A stretch of 64,000 bases of DNA from Amorphochlora amoebiformis (GCA_054601695.1 BAAHQB010000086.1:310001-374000); one strand, 5' to 3'; counted from the stretch's first letter, positions 1 through 16,354 are shown. The notes: generated by a model not told the origin, from the letters alone. Program-made: numbers and translations.

Positions 1-337
1 TATGTATGTATACAAAACTATCATATATTTACACTGGTTTTATTTTGTACACACACATATATATATATTTAGTTTATATTACATGTATATATATATGTAT
101 ATATATATATATATATATTTACATATACACACTCATAGAGATGTAAATATATCTATATATATATATATATATATTTGTATATACGTATGTGTAAAAGATA
201 TATTTATTTGTACATATCTTAGTATGTGTACGTATATATATTTGTATATATGTATACATATATATATATATGTATCTATACATGCATATCTTTATATATA
301 TGTATCTATACATGCATATCTTTATATATATATATAT

Positions 338-411
<74 letters not shown>

Positions 412-454
412 TGTATTCAAATATGTATAAATTTATAGATACATAAATGTACAC

Positions 455-783
455 CTTGATTCTTAATCCTAATTGTCTGCTCTACCAATCCCCCTACACA
501 CACAGACCCAAAGTCCAACAGGGAGGGAAGCACCTGATAGTACAACCGTATAAATACACATATAATATATGTGCACATACATAATTTATAAAGATGTACA
601 TTATATAAATATATATTTATATATACGTATATATATAGATTGATATATATAAGATCTATGTATAAATATATATTACCGTACATACATACATACTTCCATA
701 TATCTACGCGTATACATATATATATATATATATATATATAGTTTATACATATATAGATTATATATATATATATGTAATATATT

Positions 784-822
<39 letters not shown>

Positions 823-889
823 CTGCATGAGGCTTCTGGAATATGGCCTATAAGCTCAATTGTCTTCTTACAGCCTTTCTTTATCTGCA

Positions 890-929
<40 letters not shown>

Positions 930-1204
930 GTATGTATATCTATATAAATATATTATTTGATATATCTATATATATTTATGTATATTACATGCATTAATAT
1001 ATATATATATATATATGTAGTATGGACATATTATATATATATATATATATATTATACATATCCTATTTAAAGGTATTATACATGCGCACATGGAAAAATA
1101 TGTGCTTACATATTCCTTACACAATACATCTATAAGTGTATTTACAATATTATGATATGTGTAGATACATATATATATATACATATATATATATATATTT
1201 ATAT

Positions 1205-1238
<34 letters not shown>

Positions 1239-1342
1239 TTGTATGTGTATATATTACTTGTAACGTTGCGATCTCAGAGACACGTACCTGCATATATTAT
1301 AATAATACATATATATATATATATATATATGTACATATGAGA

Positions 1343-1385
<43 letters not shown>

Positions 1386-1460
1386 ATATATATACTCATG
1401 TACTTATGAACATATTATACATATGTATATATATATATATATGTGCAAATTATATATATG

Positions 1461-1526
<66 letters not shown>

Positions 1527-1783
1527 ACATATGTATTATGTTATAAAAACGTATTATATTTATTTATTTATATGTGTATTTATATTAGTATTTAAGATGC
1601 CTATTGCACGAAAGTATTCACATGAAATATATATATATATATATTATATATATATATATATAGGTATAGAATGAAAAAAATATATATACAAAATACAATG
1701 TGTACACATATAAATATATCATATGCCTGGGCGTGCTTTGGGTGATAATTTGCCTTTATCACCGCGCTGCCATGTGCCTGCAT

Positions 1784-1828
<45 letters not shown>

Positions 1829-1869
1829 ATATATCTTATATGTATGTATATATAATATTATATTATATT

Positions 1870-1906
<37 letters not shown>

Positions 1907-2009
1907 GTATTTGCAGATATATATACATAAATATGTATATGTATATAGAAATATATAAAATATACACGTATATATGTACATATAGAAATATCTATATATA
2001 CGTATAGAA

Positions 2010-2044
<35 letters not shown>

Positions 2045-2291
2045 ACTCATACATATATAAGTGTACATTATATTATACATACATACATTCATATAAACAA
2101 ATGCCATTGATAGATGGATATTATATACCTTAACTATTCCTCTTGCAGGGTTCATGCTAAACACCTCTGAGTCAAGGTCAAACCTGTGTAAAAGCATGAT
2201 AGATACATATATATTTATCCAAGTATTGATATATAATATATAATATAAAATGTATATAATTATATACAGAAATATTATATATTTATATATA

Positions 2292-2331
<40 letters not shown>

Positions 2332-2646
2332 CATAAGTATCCACGCATGTATGTATATATTATATGCTATTAGACATTATATATATATATATACAGATAT
2401 GCATATATATATATATATAAGTACATATGTAAATATATTATATATATATATATATATTATATATATGTGTATATAAATATATATTATATATATAAATATA
2501 TTTAAATGTATGCACATATACTATAGATACCAGTATTCAACGTCGCAGCCCGCAGGGTTCGTGAGTAACAGGTCTCTGAGTATGTCATATAGTTGTATAA
2601 TATATATATATATATATATATATTTATACACACTTATATATATATA

Positions 2647-2695
<49 letters not shown>

Positions 2696-2928
2696 CATAC
2701 ATATATATATGCAAATGTAAAAAGGAATATGCATGTATGTATGTATATACACACACACAGGAAAGATGGTAGGAGAAGAGATAGAAAAATTGCAAGAGAG
2801 AGAATAGCGGGAAAAGTAGCACATATACACAGAAAGAGAAGAGAGAGATAGATTATATATATATATATAGATAGGAAACAAAGGTTTGCTTTCACCCTTC
2901 AAAGCGAACATTTTATATACTACATATA

Positions 2929-2979
<51 letters not shown>

Positions 2980-3231
2980 GACCGAGTGACGAAGAAATTA
3001 GTATTGGAGGGTTCGAACTGGAACTCCAAGACATCTTTCGAAGCGTTTAATACCAGTGGTACAACCTAATAAGATACGTACATAATATGTAACTGTATTA
3101 TAATATGTACATATGTATACATCTAGATAAAATATATTTATATGTATATATATAATTATGTCTAAATATATATATATATATATATGTACATTTGAATTAT
3201 ATATTACGTATGTATATATTCATTTATATTT

Positions 3232-3273
<42 letters not shown>

Positions 3274-3367
3274 GTTATAATGCAGACGAACATATGCATA
3301 TAGAAATAATTTGAAATTTAATATGTATATACATGTGCGTATATATGTGTATAATTTCGTTAGATAT

Positions 3368-3413
<46 letters not shown>

Positions 3414-3487
3414 GATATTTAAACAGTCGGGCTATGTGGAGTTCTTTGAGAGCATGGTATTAAAGTAACATGTTTACGTATACATAC

Positions 3488-3519
<32 letters not shown>

Positions 3520-3539
3520 ATATATTTCAAAATATATAT

Positions 3540-3575
<36 letters not shown>

Positions 3576-4148
3576 GTGTGTATGTATATAATGCTTACCT
3601 CAGCCGTAATAAGAAAATTAAACTTGATCTTGCTATTGATTGTGTACAGAACCATCGCCTTACGGATTGGAGACAAGAAATAGAAAGAAAGAAAGAGAAG
3701 AAACAGGGGAAAGAAAAAGGATAGTGGGAATACAGCATTAGAATTGCGCCCAGATCTAAGATTAGACTTAGAGATTTGAATTAGAGATTTGAACCTTGTA
3801 CTCACACGAGTCCGTCGTTTGTAGTCTTATTGTAAACGTGCCTATCAGTTGAGGAGAAAAATCAGGCTTTTTGGGTTCCGAGATTCCAGTAGGTTCCGAC
3901 AGACTCGAACCTGTCTGTCCGGCCGGTATCATCATGGAATTTGGAGAGGAGAGCTTTAGGGAAGGATTCTTGTCGAAGGCCATCTCGAGTAAGATGCTCC
4001 TGGCAATTGATTTAAGATCTTACGACTTGTTGGCTTGTATTGGGGCACAAGAGAAACAGAGAAAGGGGGAGCTCACCTCTTGAGGCCATTTGTGACACGG
4101 AAATAGCCTGTGATTTCAGTACCGCAGTAGGCTACTCCCATATCGATC

Positions 4149-4179
<31 letters not shown>

Positions 4180-4281
4180 TACATATATATATAATATAAT
4201 ATAGATTTATAAACACAATATCTAAAGAAAATAAGTATACAACATATATACACATATGTAGCTACACACATAAGTATATGT

Positions 4282-4314
<33 letters not shown>

Positions 4315-4327
4315 AATATATTGTCAA

Positions 4328-4383
<56 letters not shown>

Positions 4384-4417
4384 TATATGTATATTTATGT
4401 ATATAGTATGTATTTCT

Positions 4418-4457
<40 letters not shown>

Positions 4458-4529
4458 GTACAGATGATACATAGAGACTCGAATACATACATTTATATGT
4501 ACATATAGTATGTATACATGCATACTGTT

Positions 4530-4581
<52 letters not shown>

Positions 4582-4635
4582 ATATATATATATGTACATA
4601 TATGTATATTTATGTATATAGTATGTATTTCTATC

Positions 4636-4668
<33 letters not shown>

Positions 4669-4690
4669 ATATATAGTATGTATTTCTATC

Positions 4691-4743
<53 letters not shown>

Positions 4744-4845
4744 GTAAAGATGATACATAGAGATTCGAATACATACATTTATATGTACATATAGTATGTA
4801 TACATGCATACTATTATAAATATATATATATATATACATACATGT

Positions 4846-4895
<50 letters not shown>

Positions 4896-5130
4896 TAATG
4901 TGTATTGATGTGCATCCGTATGTACAAAATGTACATATGTATTTACAGTTATATTTTTATGTATACATGTGTACATCTAAATAGATTTACATGTACATAT
5001 ACATATATATATATATATGCATATATATATATATATATTCATGTATGTATTATATGTGAGAACATGTGGTATAATATTATATTATTGATACACACGTATG
5101 TATAGATTCTAGTTTATATATGTAAAGTGT

Positions 5131-5174
<44 letters not shown>

Positions 5175-5199
5175 ATATATATTTAAATGTATATTGACA

Positions 5200-5247
<48 letters not shown>

Positions 5248-5459
5248 TGGTAAACAAAGTACTCTTCACACACGCATATCTGTACGTACATTCTTGGGAG
5301 TTCGAATCTCAAACAACTCATCTGGCGTCAGCCCCATCTCACAGTCCCTTCTCTCGGCCTAATAAGCCAACAACCTTTTTCTAGAAACACACAACCAGCT
5401 TGATTGACTTACGTAACCTTTGTTGTAGGTTTAGCCTTAAACTTCTTGCGTGGGGCCAT
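455..5459 (-). CDS. ASH-domain ciliary protein (HYDIN/CFAP-like), 5' part of gene
   Basis: Not a single open frame: 12 exons on the minus strand join in consistent phase. Exons: 5418-5459, 5290-5358, 4077-4147, 3795-3999, 3599-3658, 2983-3065, 2531-2575, 2129-2183, 1727-1777, 1258-1287, 822-884, 455-533. They give 284 codons and the gene continues past the left edge. ATG at 5459 starts a basic N-terminus ([10 protein letters not shown]). ASH (MSP-like immunoglobulin) signatures follow: [14 protein letters not shown] at about residues 35-48, [28 protein letters not shown], and [13 protein letters not shown] near residues 261-273. These domains are typical of axonemal central-pair and flagellar proteins (HYDIN, CFAP65, CFAP74, CFAP221), so a flagellar role is inferred. 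Which family member it is cannot be settled by eye. The donor after 1727 is GC rather than GT. Introns are nearly pure (TA)n. The first donor (AAG|GTTACG) was chosen over a stronger GTAAGT 6 nt away because only it keeps the frame. Confidence 0.75.
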
Positions 5460-5861
5460 CTACGTTAGGGTAAGGTTAGACAATGTCAGGCTAAGAGTCA
5501 TGTTATTTTCACTTTGGTCGATGAAAATGAAGATGACATATGGGTTGTCTGTAGCTCTCGCTGGGGCTTGGGAAGCTCCATCTGGGTTTAGGGTTAGGGC
5601 TTTAGGGCTGGGACTATTTACGGGCTTGGGCTTTGTGTGGGCATATACCTCAGGCTCATCTAAGCCTTCAGCAAACTCGCAACCTAGATCTTCATCTGGT
5701 TAGCGTTATGCGGGTTTGAGTCACCTTTAAGGTAAGGTAAGGGTTAGAGTGTGGGTTGCGGTTGTGACCCTTCTTCTCGTAATGGAGGCCGTGTCGTTGC
5801 TTTATTTTTGCCTTGGGGTTAGAATTAGGGTCAGAATTAAGAGTAGGCGTTAGTCCACGTT
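5460..5861. other. Intergenic spacer with degenerate TTAGGG repeats
   Basis: This is the 402 bp between the start of the ASH gene at 5459 and the stop of the next minus-strand gene at 5862. It holds scattered TTAGGG-like hexamers and otherwise nothing I can call. It must contain the promoter of the left gene and the 3' end of the right one. Confidence 0.5.
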
Positions 5862-6925
5862 TTAGCAAGAAGTTTCGAAAGCTAACTCTTCTATATCCCA
5901 GGTTTTCACCTCGAGAAGCTTAACTGTCGGACCGTCGCACTTAGAGAGGTTGTCTCTTAGAATTCCCATTGGAAGCTTGTCCACTCGCCGAGTTCTCTCT
6001 CGTCTCTTATAAGTGTTAATTGTGGGTTAGGGTTAGGAGTGGAGAGGGCCAAGTCGTGTAATAGTTGCCTGGTTCTTGATGAGGTCTTCGTAAATCTTTT
6101 TGTGCCTCTCCTTTGCCTCGAATTGGGCGATGGTATAAGTATACCTGGGGGTTTGGTGAAGGTTAGGGTAAGGTTAGCGCTAGGGTTAAGTGAAGGGCTA
6201 CCCGAGTGCCATTTTAGAGAAACGGTCTTTCTTTTTCTCCAGCTCTCGCAGTCTCCGCTTCAACGTTATGGTTAGGGTTAGGCTTATAGGTTGGGCTAGG
6301 CTTAGGCTAAGTTTATTAGAGCTAGGATGGCTTCTCCTCTCACAACCAAGAATTATTCAATACTCGAACCCTAATCCTTAGCTAGTCCAATCAACTCCAT
6401 AATCCTGACATTCTACCTGCTCAGAAGGCTTGTGTATCCCAGTCGCACGTGTAAACTTTGTGAGGGCCATCTGGGGTTAGCGTCAATGTTTGGGTAGGAT
6501 TGTTAGGCCTAGCGATGGGTTAGGGTATTCGGGTTGAGATGTTTGGGTTGAGGTTAAGTTATAAGGATTCTAGTTGGTACCCGCGGGGGGGACTCTGGGT
6601 CGACGTAGTGTTGCTCCTAGGGTTAAGTTTGGGGTTATGGTTAGAGTTTAGGGTAGGATCAGGTTAGGATTAGAGCTAGGGCAAGGATTACTTTGAGAAA
6701 GTCTTCGGGAAGGAAAGAGGAGTGGTCTTTGCGTTTTGTCTGATGAATTAATTATAGATAATGCTTTATTTATAAATACATCTATATAATATATATATTA
6801 TATATATATATATGTATATATATAATATATATATATATATACATATTAACGCATGCATTGCTGTAAATATATATTAATATACATATACAAATACAAAAGT
6901 ACAGATATATAACATATCTACATTG

Positions 6926-6956
<31 letters not shown>

Positions 6957-7076
6957 GTGTGTAAATATAATATATGTATATATATATATATATGTATATA
7001 TATAATATGCGTATTTATGAAGGTAAATATGTATAATATATTATAAACATATACTCATATATTTAGTAATATATAT

Positions 7077-7119
<43 letters not shown>

Positions 7120-7223
7120 TACATACATACATAATATGCACATGTGCATATAAGGTTCATATATATATATAGATATATTCATATGTATGTGTTTATATAT
7201 ATATATATATATGTATGTATATA

Positions 7224-7256
<33 letters not shown>

Positions 7257-7367
7257 ACAGTATATTTATATATATATATATATATGTGTATACTTATGTA
7301 ATATATAATTATATATATACTATATATACATATACATATTTATATGTATATATATATATATATGTAC

Positions 7368-7415
<48 letters not shown>

Positions 7416-7725
7416 ATATAGATATATGAAATATGATAGTACGTATTGTTTCGAAGTACCTTCTGTGCTGCAAGGTGACTGGTTCCCTTGACCGCGATAT
7501 GGCAGCGCCGAAGATTATCCCTATAAGAGTAATTTATACTAATACATGTACATTGTATATTATATATAGATATATATATCTATATGTATAAATATATATA
7601 TATATATGTATAATATATATATATATATCTTAATATTCGAAAAATATGCATGTATAATTTATACATATTTATATATATAGACACACACACATATATATAT
7701 ATATGTATATATTATATGTATAATG

Positions 7726-7756
<31 letters not shown>

Positions 7757-7963
7757 GTATGTATATATTATATTAATAGTAAGCGTGGATATTAAGAAGA
7801 GAAAAGTAGTGAGAGCTTGAAAGGTTGTCATATTACGCTAGATGCAGAGGGATATTTTGTTTAAATCTTCCGAGGTTATGCGGGGAGAATGTGACGACAA
7901 CATCAAGGTTCTCGAGCGGTTTCAAGATGCCTCTGAATATATAGGTATATATTAACTATAATA

Positions 7964-8004
<41 letters not shown>

Positions 8005-8034
8005 TGAATCACGTCACTATACCAAGTTACATAG

Positions 8035-8065
<31 letters not shown>

Positions 8066-8116
8066 AATATATCTATATATATATATGTATGTATGTATAT
8101 ATGCACATATATTTCG

Positions 8117-8148
<32 letters not shown>

Positions 8149-8229
8149 ACATATATATATATATATACATATATATATGTACATGTACAAGTATAATATA
8201 TATATATATATATATATATTGCAATATAC

Positions 8230-8275
<46 letters not shown>

Positions 8276-8296
8276 GTATAAATATTAAACTACATG

Positions 8297-8334
<38 letters not shown>

Positions 8335-8365
8335 AGATTAAACTACATGATATATATATATATAC

Positions 8366-8398
<33 letters not shown>

Positions 8399-9405
8399 TT
8401 ATATATATGTGAAGATATATGTATCTATGAATATGTAGTTTATAATACATATATATATATATATACATAATATATATATGTGTGTGTGTGTTTCCATATA
8501 GCATATTTGAAGAATGAAGAGAGATTTACTTGCTCGGTTGGACAGAAAATTGGGCGATTTTACCGAATCCAAACTTCAGGGATAGGATCTGAATAAAGTA
8601 CCAAAAAATCAGAACAAGAAAGACGGAGGAAGACAAGGAAGAGATAAAAAGAGGGAGAGAAAGATAGAGAGAGACGAAAAATAGAAATAAGAGGAGAAAG
8701 AGAGAGAGAGAGAGAATTAAGGAGAGAATAATTTCGGTGTTTTTACCTTTGAGCGGTTGAGAAGTGATATCGGGATAGAGTTCGACTTATTGACTGAACA
8801 CTCTCCGAAGTCTAGGAAAGGGCGAGATATCTGTGGAGATATGTGGCTTTTTGTGGATAGAATATTGTCGTTACGTAATGTAATATAACTATATATATGT
8901 ATATATATATATATATGTATATAATATATATAATATATATATATATGCCTATATGTGTATGAATTTGTGTACATGAATATATTTATATTTATAAATATAT
9001 CACATGAATGTATATATATCGAATGTATATATATATATATATATGTATCTACTAAAATATTACACATATGTACATACATATATTACATTATCATATATAT
9101 ATATATATATATACTACACGTATACCTAATATATATAATATATATATGTACATATATATAAATATATAGATACATATATATATATATATATATATATATC
9201 GATATTAAATTTATCGATATGTATATGTATATTTGCATTTATATATGTATATTAACGTATAAATATATTCCAATAATATGTATCAATAACGTTATATATA
9301 TATATATAGATATATATATATTTACATATATATATATTATATACACATATATACATATATATATATATATGAATAGTATCTATGTATATGTATATGGATA
9401 TATTT

Positions 9406-9448
<43 letters not shown>

Positions 9449-9891
9449 GTTTAATCTAAATGTATTTTCCCAACCTTAACATCAGCAAGAGCAGCCTGTG
9501 CAATTACCTGAGGTTTATACATATTATATTTTTATACATATTTATATACACATATATTTTATATTATATATATATATATATATATATATTTACAGACACA
9601 TATACATATATGTATGTATGTATGTATATATATATATACTGTATATATTTACATATATATATATATAAATATATATGTATATATATTATATACATACATG
9701 AACATTTATATGTGTAAATGTACGTAATATGCAATGATATATTTCAGTATGTACATTTATAATATACATGTAAAAATGTTACATGTATACATAAGTATAT
9801 ATTTAAGTATACTATTTTATAATTTGTATGTATTCATTTGTATACATATCACAAACTTGTATTTAAATATATATAAATATATACATATATG

Positions 9892-9946
<55 letters not shown>

Positions 9947-10007
9947 GTAATAAAGATTCATATATAAGTATATATACACAAATGTGGAGATTTTATTCAA
10001 TGTGTGT

Positions 10008-10046
<39 letters not shown>

Positions 10047-10142
10047 TATATATATATAGATATACCACATACCGGCATCTTTTTCAAAATGTCAATATCC
10101 CCGCAGTCTATTCTCAACGACCGTGAGTACCTATGTATTGTG

Positions 10143-10198
<56 letters not shown>

Positions 10199-10212
10199 GT
10201 GTATGTATAGTG

Positions 10213-10256
<44 letters not shown>

Positions 10257-10292
10257 GTGTATGTACTGATATAATATACATATATATGTATA

Positions 10293-10332
<40 letters not shown>

Positions 10333-10556
10333 TACATACATGTACAATATCTATTATTATCCCTATTTATATACGTATAGGTAGGTGTATATAGTGTATC
10401 CTTACAATATACATTACATAAAGGTGCATGCACAAAGACGTACACATGAGACGGATTGTATACATATACCTTAAGTTATTTACGTTTAGCACGTTTTTCC
10501 AAAATATGACATTCACGTTTAGACTTAATATATAGCACAATTTGTTTACATAGTTT

Positions 10557-10603
<47 letters not shown>

Positions 10604-10695
10604 AATTTAGCGTCCCTCGTTAGCTCCGGCCCGTTAGAAAAGAGAGCCTTTCCTAAGTTTTTATATATGTGACACTTATACATGCATCTATACAT

Positions 10696-10730
<35 letters not shown>

Positions 10731-10774
10731 ATATGTCTTTGCACACACACACACATATATATATAGATACGATG

Positions 10775-10829
<55 letters not shown>

Positions 10830-11155
10830 TAATTATGTGTATGTAGATATTCTATCTATCTATTTACGTATATATATTTATAATGTTCATATACACGCAC
10901 ACATTTTATTTAGATATATCGATATATAGTTAGATTCACATGAACATACATATACCAATATTGATGTACATATAGTATGCAATATATGTATAAATAATAT
11001 AATATATATGCATATATATATATTATATATATATATATATTATATATATATATAAATATATATATACATATTTAAAGATGTTTATAATTTTATTCACACA
11101 TATGTGTAAATATTTATTTGTGTTTCCATACGTGCAGGTTTATATTTACGCCTAT

Positions 11156-11207
<52 letters not shown>

Positions 11208-11263
11208 AATCTATATATATATATATATATGTATATGCGTTCACAACTGTATAATATATGTTT

Positions 11264-11294
<31 letters not shown>

Positions 11295-11569
11295 TTTATA
11301 ATATACACATATATACACATATATACATACATATATATATATACATATATATTTGTATGTATGTATATATACATCTATATCTGTTAAATAATACACACAT
11401 GAGGCATATTTTAAGATATGTATATATATGTATTATTTATGTATATATTTATACATATATATTATATATATACATATATATATAGTTTATATAAAAATAT
11501 ATCTGTATATATATATATGTGTCTGTGTATATATTATACACATATATACATATACATACATATATATAT

Positions 11570-11617
<48 letters not shown>

Positions 11618-11729
11618 TATTATATATATATATATATATATACCATCGGTCTTAAGGCGGCGGGGACGAAAATGGCACGTGACCACTAGAGATTTGTGAG
11701 CTTCGATCTCGCTGGATATATATGTATAT

Positions 11730-11803
<74 letters not shown>

Positions 11804-11854
11804 GTATGTATTACATTTCACACACATATACATACATGTACACTTTACACAAAG

Positions 11855-11885
<31 letters not shown>

Positions 11886-12673
11886 ATAACGCACACCTGT
11901 GTTTAGATTATCATTATTATTATGCACATATAATGTTATGAATAGTACACATATGGGTGGATTCTTGTTTGTATACACAACACATATATCTAAAAGAGAA
12001 TCTATAAATATCATATACGGTTACCCTTGGGAAGGATTGACAAAGAAGATAGGTTTCCGCCTGACATTCTCTTCCAGCGGTTGATTCTTGAGCTATCGAT
12101 ATGTTTCATAATAAAATATAATATTTATTACATATATATATGCATATGTATATATACATATATATATATATATGTGTGTGTGTGTGTAAATATATATATA
12201 TATATATATACATTACATATATATATATATATATATAATATATGGATATATATATATATTTATATATATATATATATTTGTGCATATAAATATAGCGTTA
12301 AAGAAATATATATTTATATATATATATATATATAAATATATACATATATGTATATGTATACATTGTTATATATTCTCCTCTCTTGAAAATATGATATTAA
12401 ACATTGTGGAAATATACACAATCATATATATATATATATAGTATAATTGTATACCTTAGATTCCAGCGTATGGTGAAACGAGGTTGCAAAAGATACTTTA
12501 ACAGTTGACGAATTTAATAGCCTTAAGATGGGGTTATCGTTAGGGTTTAGAATTAGTTTTCGGGTCAGGATTAGGGTTGACAATTAGGCTGGTCTGCTAA
12601 CTTATCAATGGGTACGATTAGGCGATATTCACATTAATATGATATAGGATATATGTACGCTTGCGTATTACAT

Positions 12674-12724
<51 letters not shown>

Positions 12725-12867
12725 ACCATTTATATGTATATGACTATATATATACATATATATAGATATACATATATATATATATATATATATATGTATG
12801 CATACATGTGTATGTATATAAGTTTGAATGTATGTATATGTTGTATATGTTGTATATATCTGTATAA

Positions 12868-12912
<45 letters not shown>

Positions 12913-13764
12913 CAAATGCATGCGTACGTGCTTTGGTTTAGGATAAAGTAACATTACAGTATGGTCAAGGTTGAATTCCTAATGGGGTACACCAGGTTAA
13001 ATAAGACACAAGGTTTGATTGTAGTTGTATGGGCTAGGATTAGGTTACGATTAGAGTTTGCGGCCACCTGACCCTTATCCTCTTCTCTTGACCGTAGTAA
13101 AGGGTTCCAAAATCAAGGCTAAAAGTTAAGGAGGAGTTTTAAGGTTGAGAACCCAGGTAGGGGAAAAAGCATATAAATTATTTCTTGACGTATAAAACAT
13201 TAAGGATTTTTGAAATAAGCTGAGCTTGTCGCATATAATTTCCGAGCTTTTAGAGCACACACCTTCGGAGAGGCTCCTTGGAACCATCCAAGAACACATC
13301 CAGACTCCCTGTACCAGTCACCCACCTGGTTCCAGAGAAGGGTTAGGGTTGGCATTGGGGTTAGTCAAGGTTAAAGACTTACCTGAAGTCCACCATCTGC
13401 TCCTCTTGGCCCTCCTGAGGCGATGGGGTTAGGTTGGCATTTTAATTAGGATTAGGGTTACGGTTAGGGTGAGAGCTTACGAGTATTAAGGGGATACGGC
13501 ACTTGAAGGTCCCTGTGGTGACAGTGCTTACCTATGGTTAGGGTATGTGTTAGGATTCGATTTGAGTCTAGGTACTTGGCTTGATTACTGATGCTGTGAT
13601 AATTGCCTCGCCCTTTGGCTTGATTTCCTGTATGTAGGATTGGGGTTAGAGCCAGGAGGTTAGGATTACGACAAAGGTTGAGTTACCCCTAAGTCGGGGG
13701 AAAGCGTGACGCGGGAGCGGTCGTCCAGTTGGAACTTGAATGAGCTATGTTGATGTTTGTTGTA

Positions 13765-13810
<46 letters not shown>

Positions 13811-14037
13811 GTATATATTATACTAAATGAAGGAAGCTATAAATGCTATGTATAAGTGTGTACTGTATTTATAAATTATGTTCACATACATAGGTATATA
13901 TGCATATTTGTATTTTATATAATATTGTTTAAGCAGCGATGTAAATACCAAACCTGACCTACAGCTCTACTATATCACTGCGCTACAAAAATTCATAGTC
14001 TGCTATAGTACAACCGTAGGCCGGACCGGACTATCGG

Positions 14038-14093
<56 letters not shown>

Positions 14094-14281
14094 AATATAT
14101 ACATATATATATATATATATACGTATATAAAATATATACATCATATGATATGATATATATATAAACATAGTGTATTAATCTATACATACAAATGTTTTCG
14201 TGAGTGTGTATGCATGTATGTTTAAAAAAGTATATTTAGCTATAAATTTATATACTAAATTTATTTGCAGGTATACACACA

Positions 14282-14334
<53 letters not shown>

Positions 14335-14789
14335 ATATATATATATATATGTGTGTGTGTAATATACATGTAATTACAAAACTCTATATATTCATTACAT
14401 TGGCAATTTTCCTAGTGCACAACCGAGACCTAACCCTCCCTCACCCTCACCCAAATCTAGCATGACCATAGCCGAATGTCTAATCCCAACCCTTACTCAT
14501 GCAATACCCTTGTTTTGATCCAGTGTTTTTTACAATAAATGTAGTTTTAGCTTCTGTATTGCGCATGAGATTCTTGAACGGGACCTGTTTATATGCATGT
14601 ATATTAGTACATATATAAAGTACATATATAATACATATACATTATATATACTATATACATATATATGTATGTGTGTTTACAATGTAAACATATATGTGAC
14701 TCATATACGGTTGTCTTCACAGCATTCTGGCAGAAATATTATATTTTAAATATACAAAAGGAAAATGTATATAAACATATGTATATATA

Positions 14790-14823
<34 letters not shown>

Positions 14824-15219
14824 TGTATGATATGTGCGAGTGCATTCAAGTTAACGTACTAAAACATAGGAATTAAAGCATATGCGCCTATTGTGATTAT
14901 ACCAGCCGCGGACAAGCGAGCTTGGGTCGAGGTGGATAAGCATGAAGTTTTACTGCAGATACAATACTATCTGTCTTGACTAGAATCTGGTCATGGTACG
15001 AATCCACACCGCCTGGTATTTGAATTAGGGGTATTAGATATGGGGTTGTTAAGGGCTTGGTTTTTAGCTGATGTAGGCTAGGGAAATATCTCTACTCCGC
15101 CAGAATAGTATCTATTTACATAGACATATATATATATATAATATATATATATATATAGTATTACATGTATGTGATGTGTATGTGTGTATGCATGTATGTA
15201 CGTAGAATATAAATAATAT

Positions 15220-15299
<80 letters not shown>

Positions 15300-15403
15300 C
15301 ATATTGTATATACTAATAAATTGGTAATATGAAATGGATAAATACATATAAGTAATTATTATATATGTATATATATTTACATCATAAACATAGTTATTCA
15401 TTT

Positions 15404-15448
<45 letters not shown>

Positions 15449-15541
15449 TGTATATGTATGTAATTTTATGATTAATATGTGCACATCTATACATACACAT
15501 AGGCATGTATATACATATATTTGTATACATACATATTATAT

Positions 15542-15616
<75 letters not shown>

Positions 15617-16354
15617 GATGGAATTGCACAACCCTTTTCCTTCTTCTCAAATTTCATGTTCTTTACCAAGCACTTCACCTATATATTCGACGGGAGTATA
15701 ATGTCAGCGAAAATCGATATGAAGTCACAGAGATTTACCTTGAGAGAAACTGAGAGCCCGGGGGAGAGCAACCATGGGTCTTGGCGGGAAGCGAGGGTAA
15801 ATTGGGCGGTTCGAGGGTTAGTGATGTTGATTTTCACAACTTTGTCCGTCTTGTTTCGGACTACGAGAGAAGCAAGCTTTGACTGGTTCTATTAAGAATG
15901 GCGGGTAGGATAGGATTAGAGGAGAGCGAAGACGTTAAAGGACAGTGGGGTTCTCCGGAAAGGTATACATCCTTCTATACAACTTTTTTTAACACCCTGG
16001 GGTTTAATGCAGGCGCCCAGGTAGAATTATTTTTCTGTTTAATATTGCCATTTAATCATTCTTTCAGATGGCACCTTATATTCACGCCTGTACAGGGGAT
16101 CCTTGTTGCGTTTTCTTTTACATAGATATAATTGCACAACAATCGGAATCCCAAGCCCAACTATCTGAGAGCAAACTACCCAAATACCGGCATATAAATT
16201 GCATTAGGACAACCTGATCCTTCACCCCGCAGTCATGAAAGTGGACCTCAGAAGGTGTAAACTCCAAAATTGTGTTTGAATTCGGGTGAACCAACGCCCT
16301 CGGAGGTGGCGAGGGACCCGTTATGCTCGGGCTCGGTCCGACGGGAGACAACAT
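5862..16354 (-). CDS. Second ASH-domain ciliary protein, 605 aa, 28 exons
   Basis: Exons: 16214-16354, 15739-15888, 15633-15678, 14968-15012, 14903-14952, 14508-14584, 13963-13977, 13687-13744, 13576-13627, 13481-13512, 13383-13414, 13263-13325, 12455-12521, 12025-12092, 11644-11711, 10604-10652, 10073-10130, 9475-9507, 8747-8830, 8530-8588, 7837-7932, 7460-7520, 6692-6739, 6581-6616, 6417-6470, 6202-6257, 6069-6144, 5862-6005. They total 1,818 nt, in frame to TAA. Several ASH repeats are visible: [14 protein letters not shown] (33-46), [21 protein letters not shown] with [23 protein letters not shown], and [11 protein letters not shown] (about 371-381) followed by [11 protein letters not shown]. 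The C-terminus is basic and helical ([15 protein letters not shown], about 515-529). Flagellar function is inferred from the domains. Layout and an LHAYP motif loosely recall CFAP221, but this is only a guess. The 15-nt exon at 13963 and the GC donor after 6069 are unusual. The gene lies head-to-head with the phosphatase gene. Confidence 0.78.

Noticed and set aside
1-430. Long frames made of Tyr/Ile/His/Cys runs, here and in dozens of other places
   Set aside because: They are (TA)n or (TGTA)n microsatellite read in frame on both strands; no splice logic, no conserved motif.
3428-3460. Plus-strand exon-like [10 protein letters not shown] with CAG acceptor and GTATTA donor
   Set aside because: Single isolated island on the strand opposite a well-supported gene; no partner exons.
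13990-14045. Extra ASH-gene exon candidates around a CCGGTCCGGCC stretch
   Set aside because: Two frames fit, neither improves the domain, and the 15-nt exon at 13963 already restores phase.
15096-15111. 16-nt microexon in the second ASH gene
   Set aside because: It fits phase only if the preceding exon is cut to 12 nt. Joining the exons at 15633 and 15012 directly gives better sequence.
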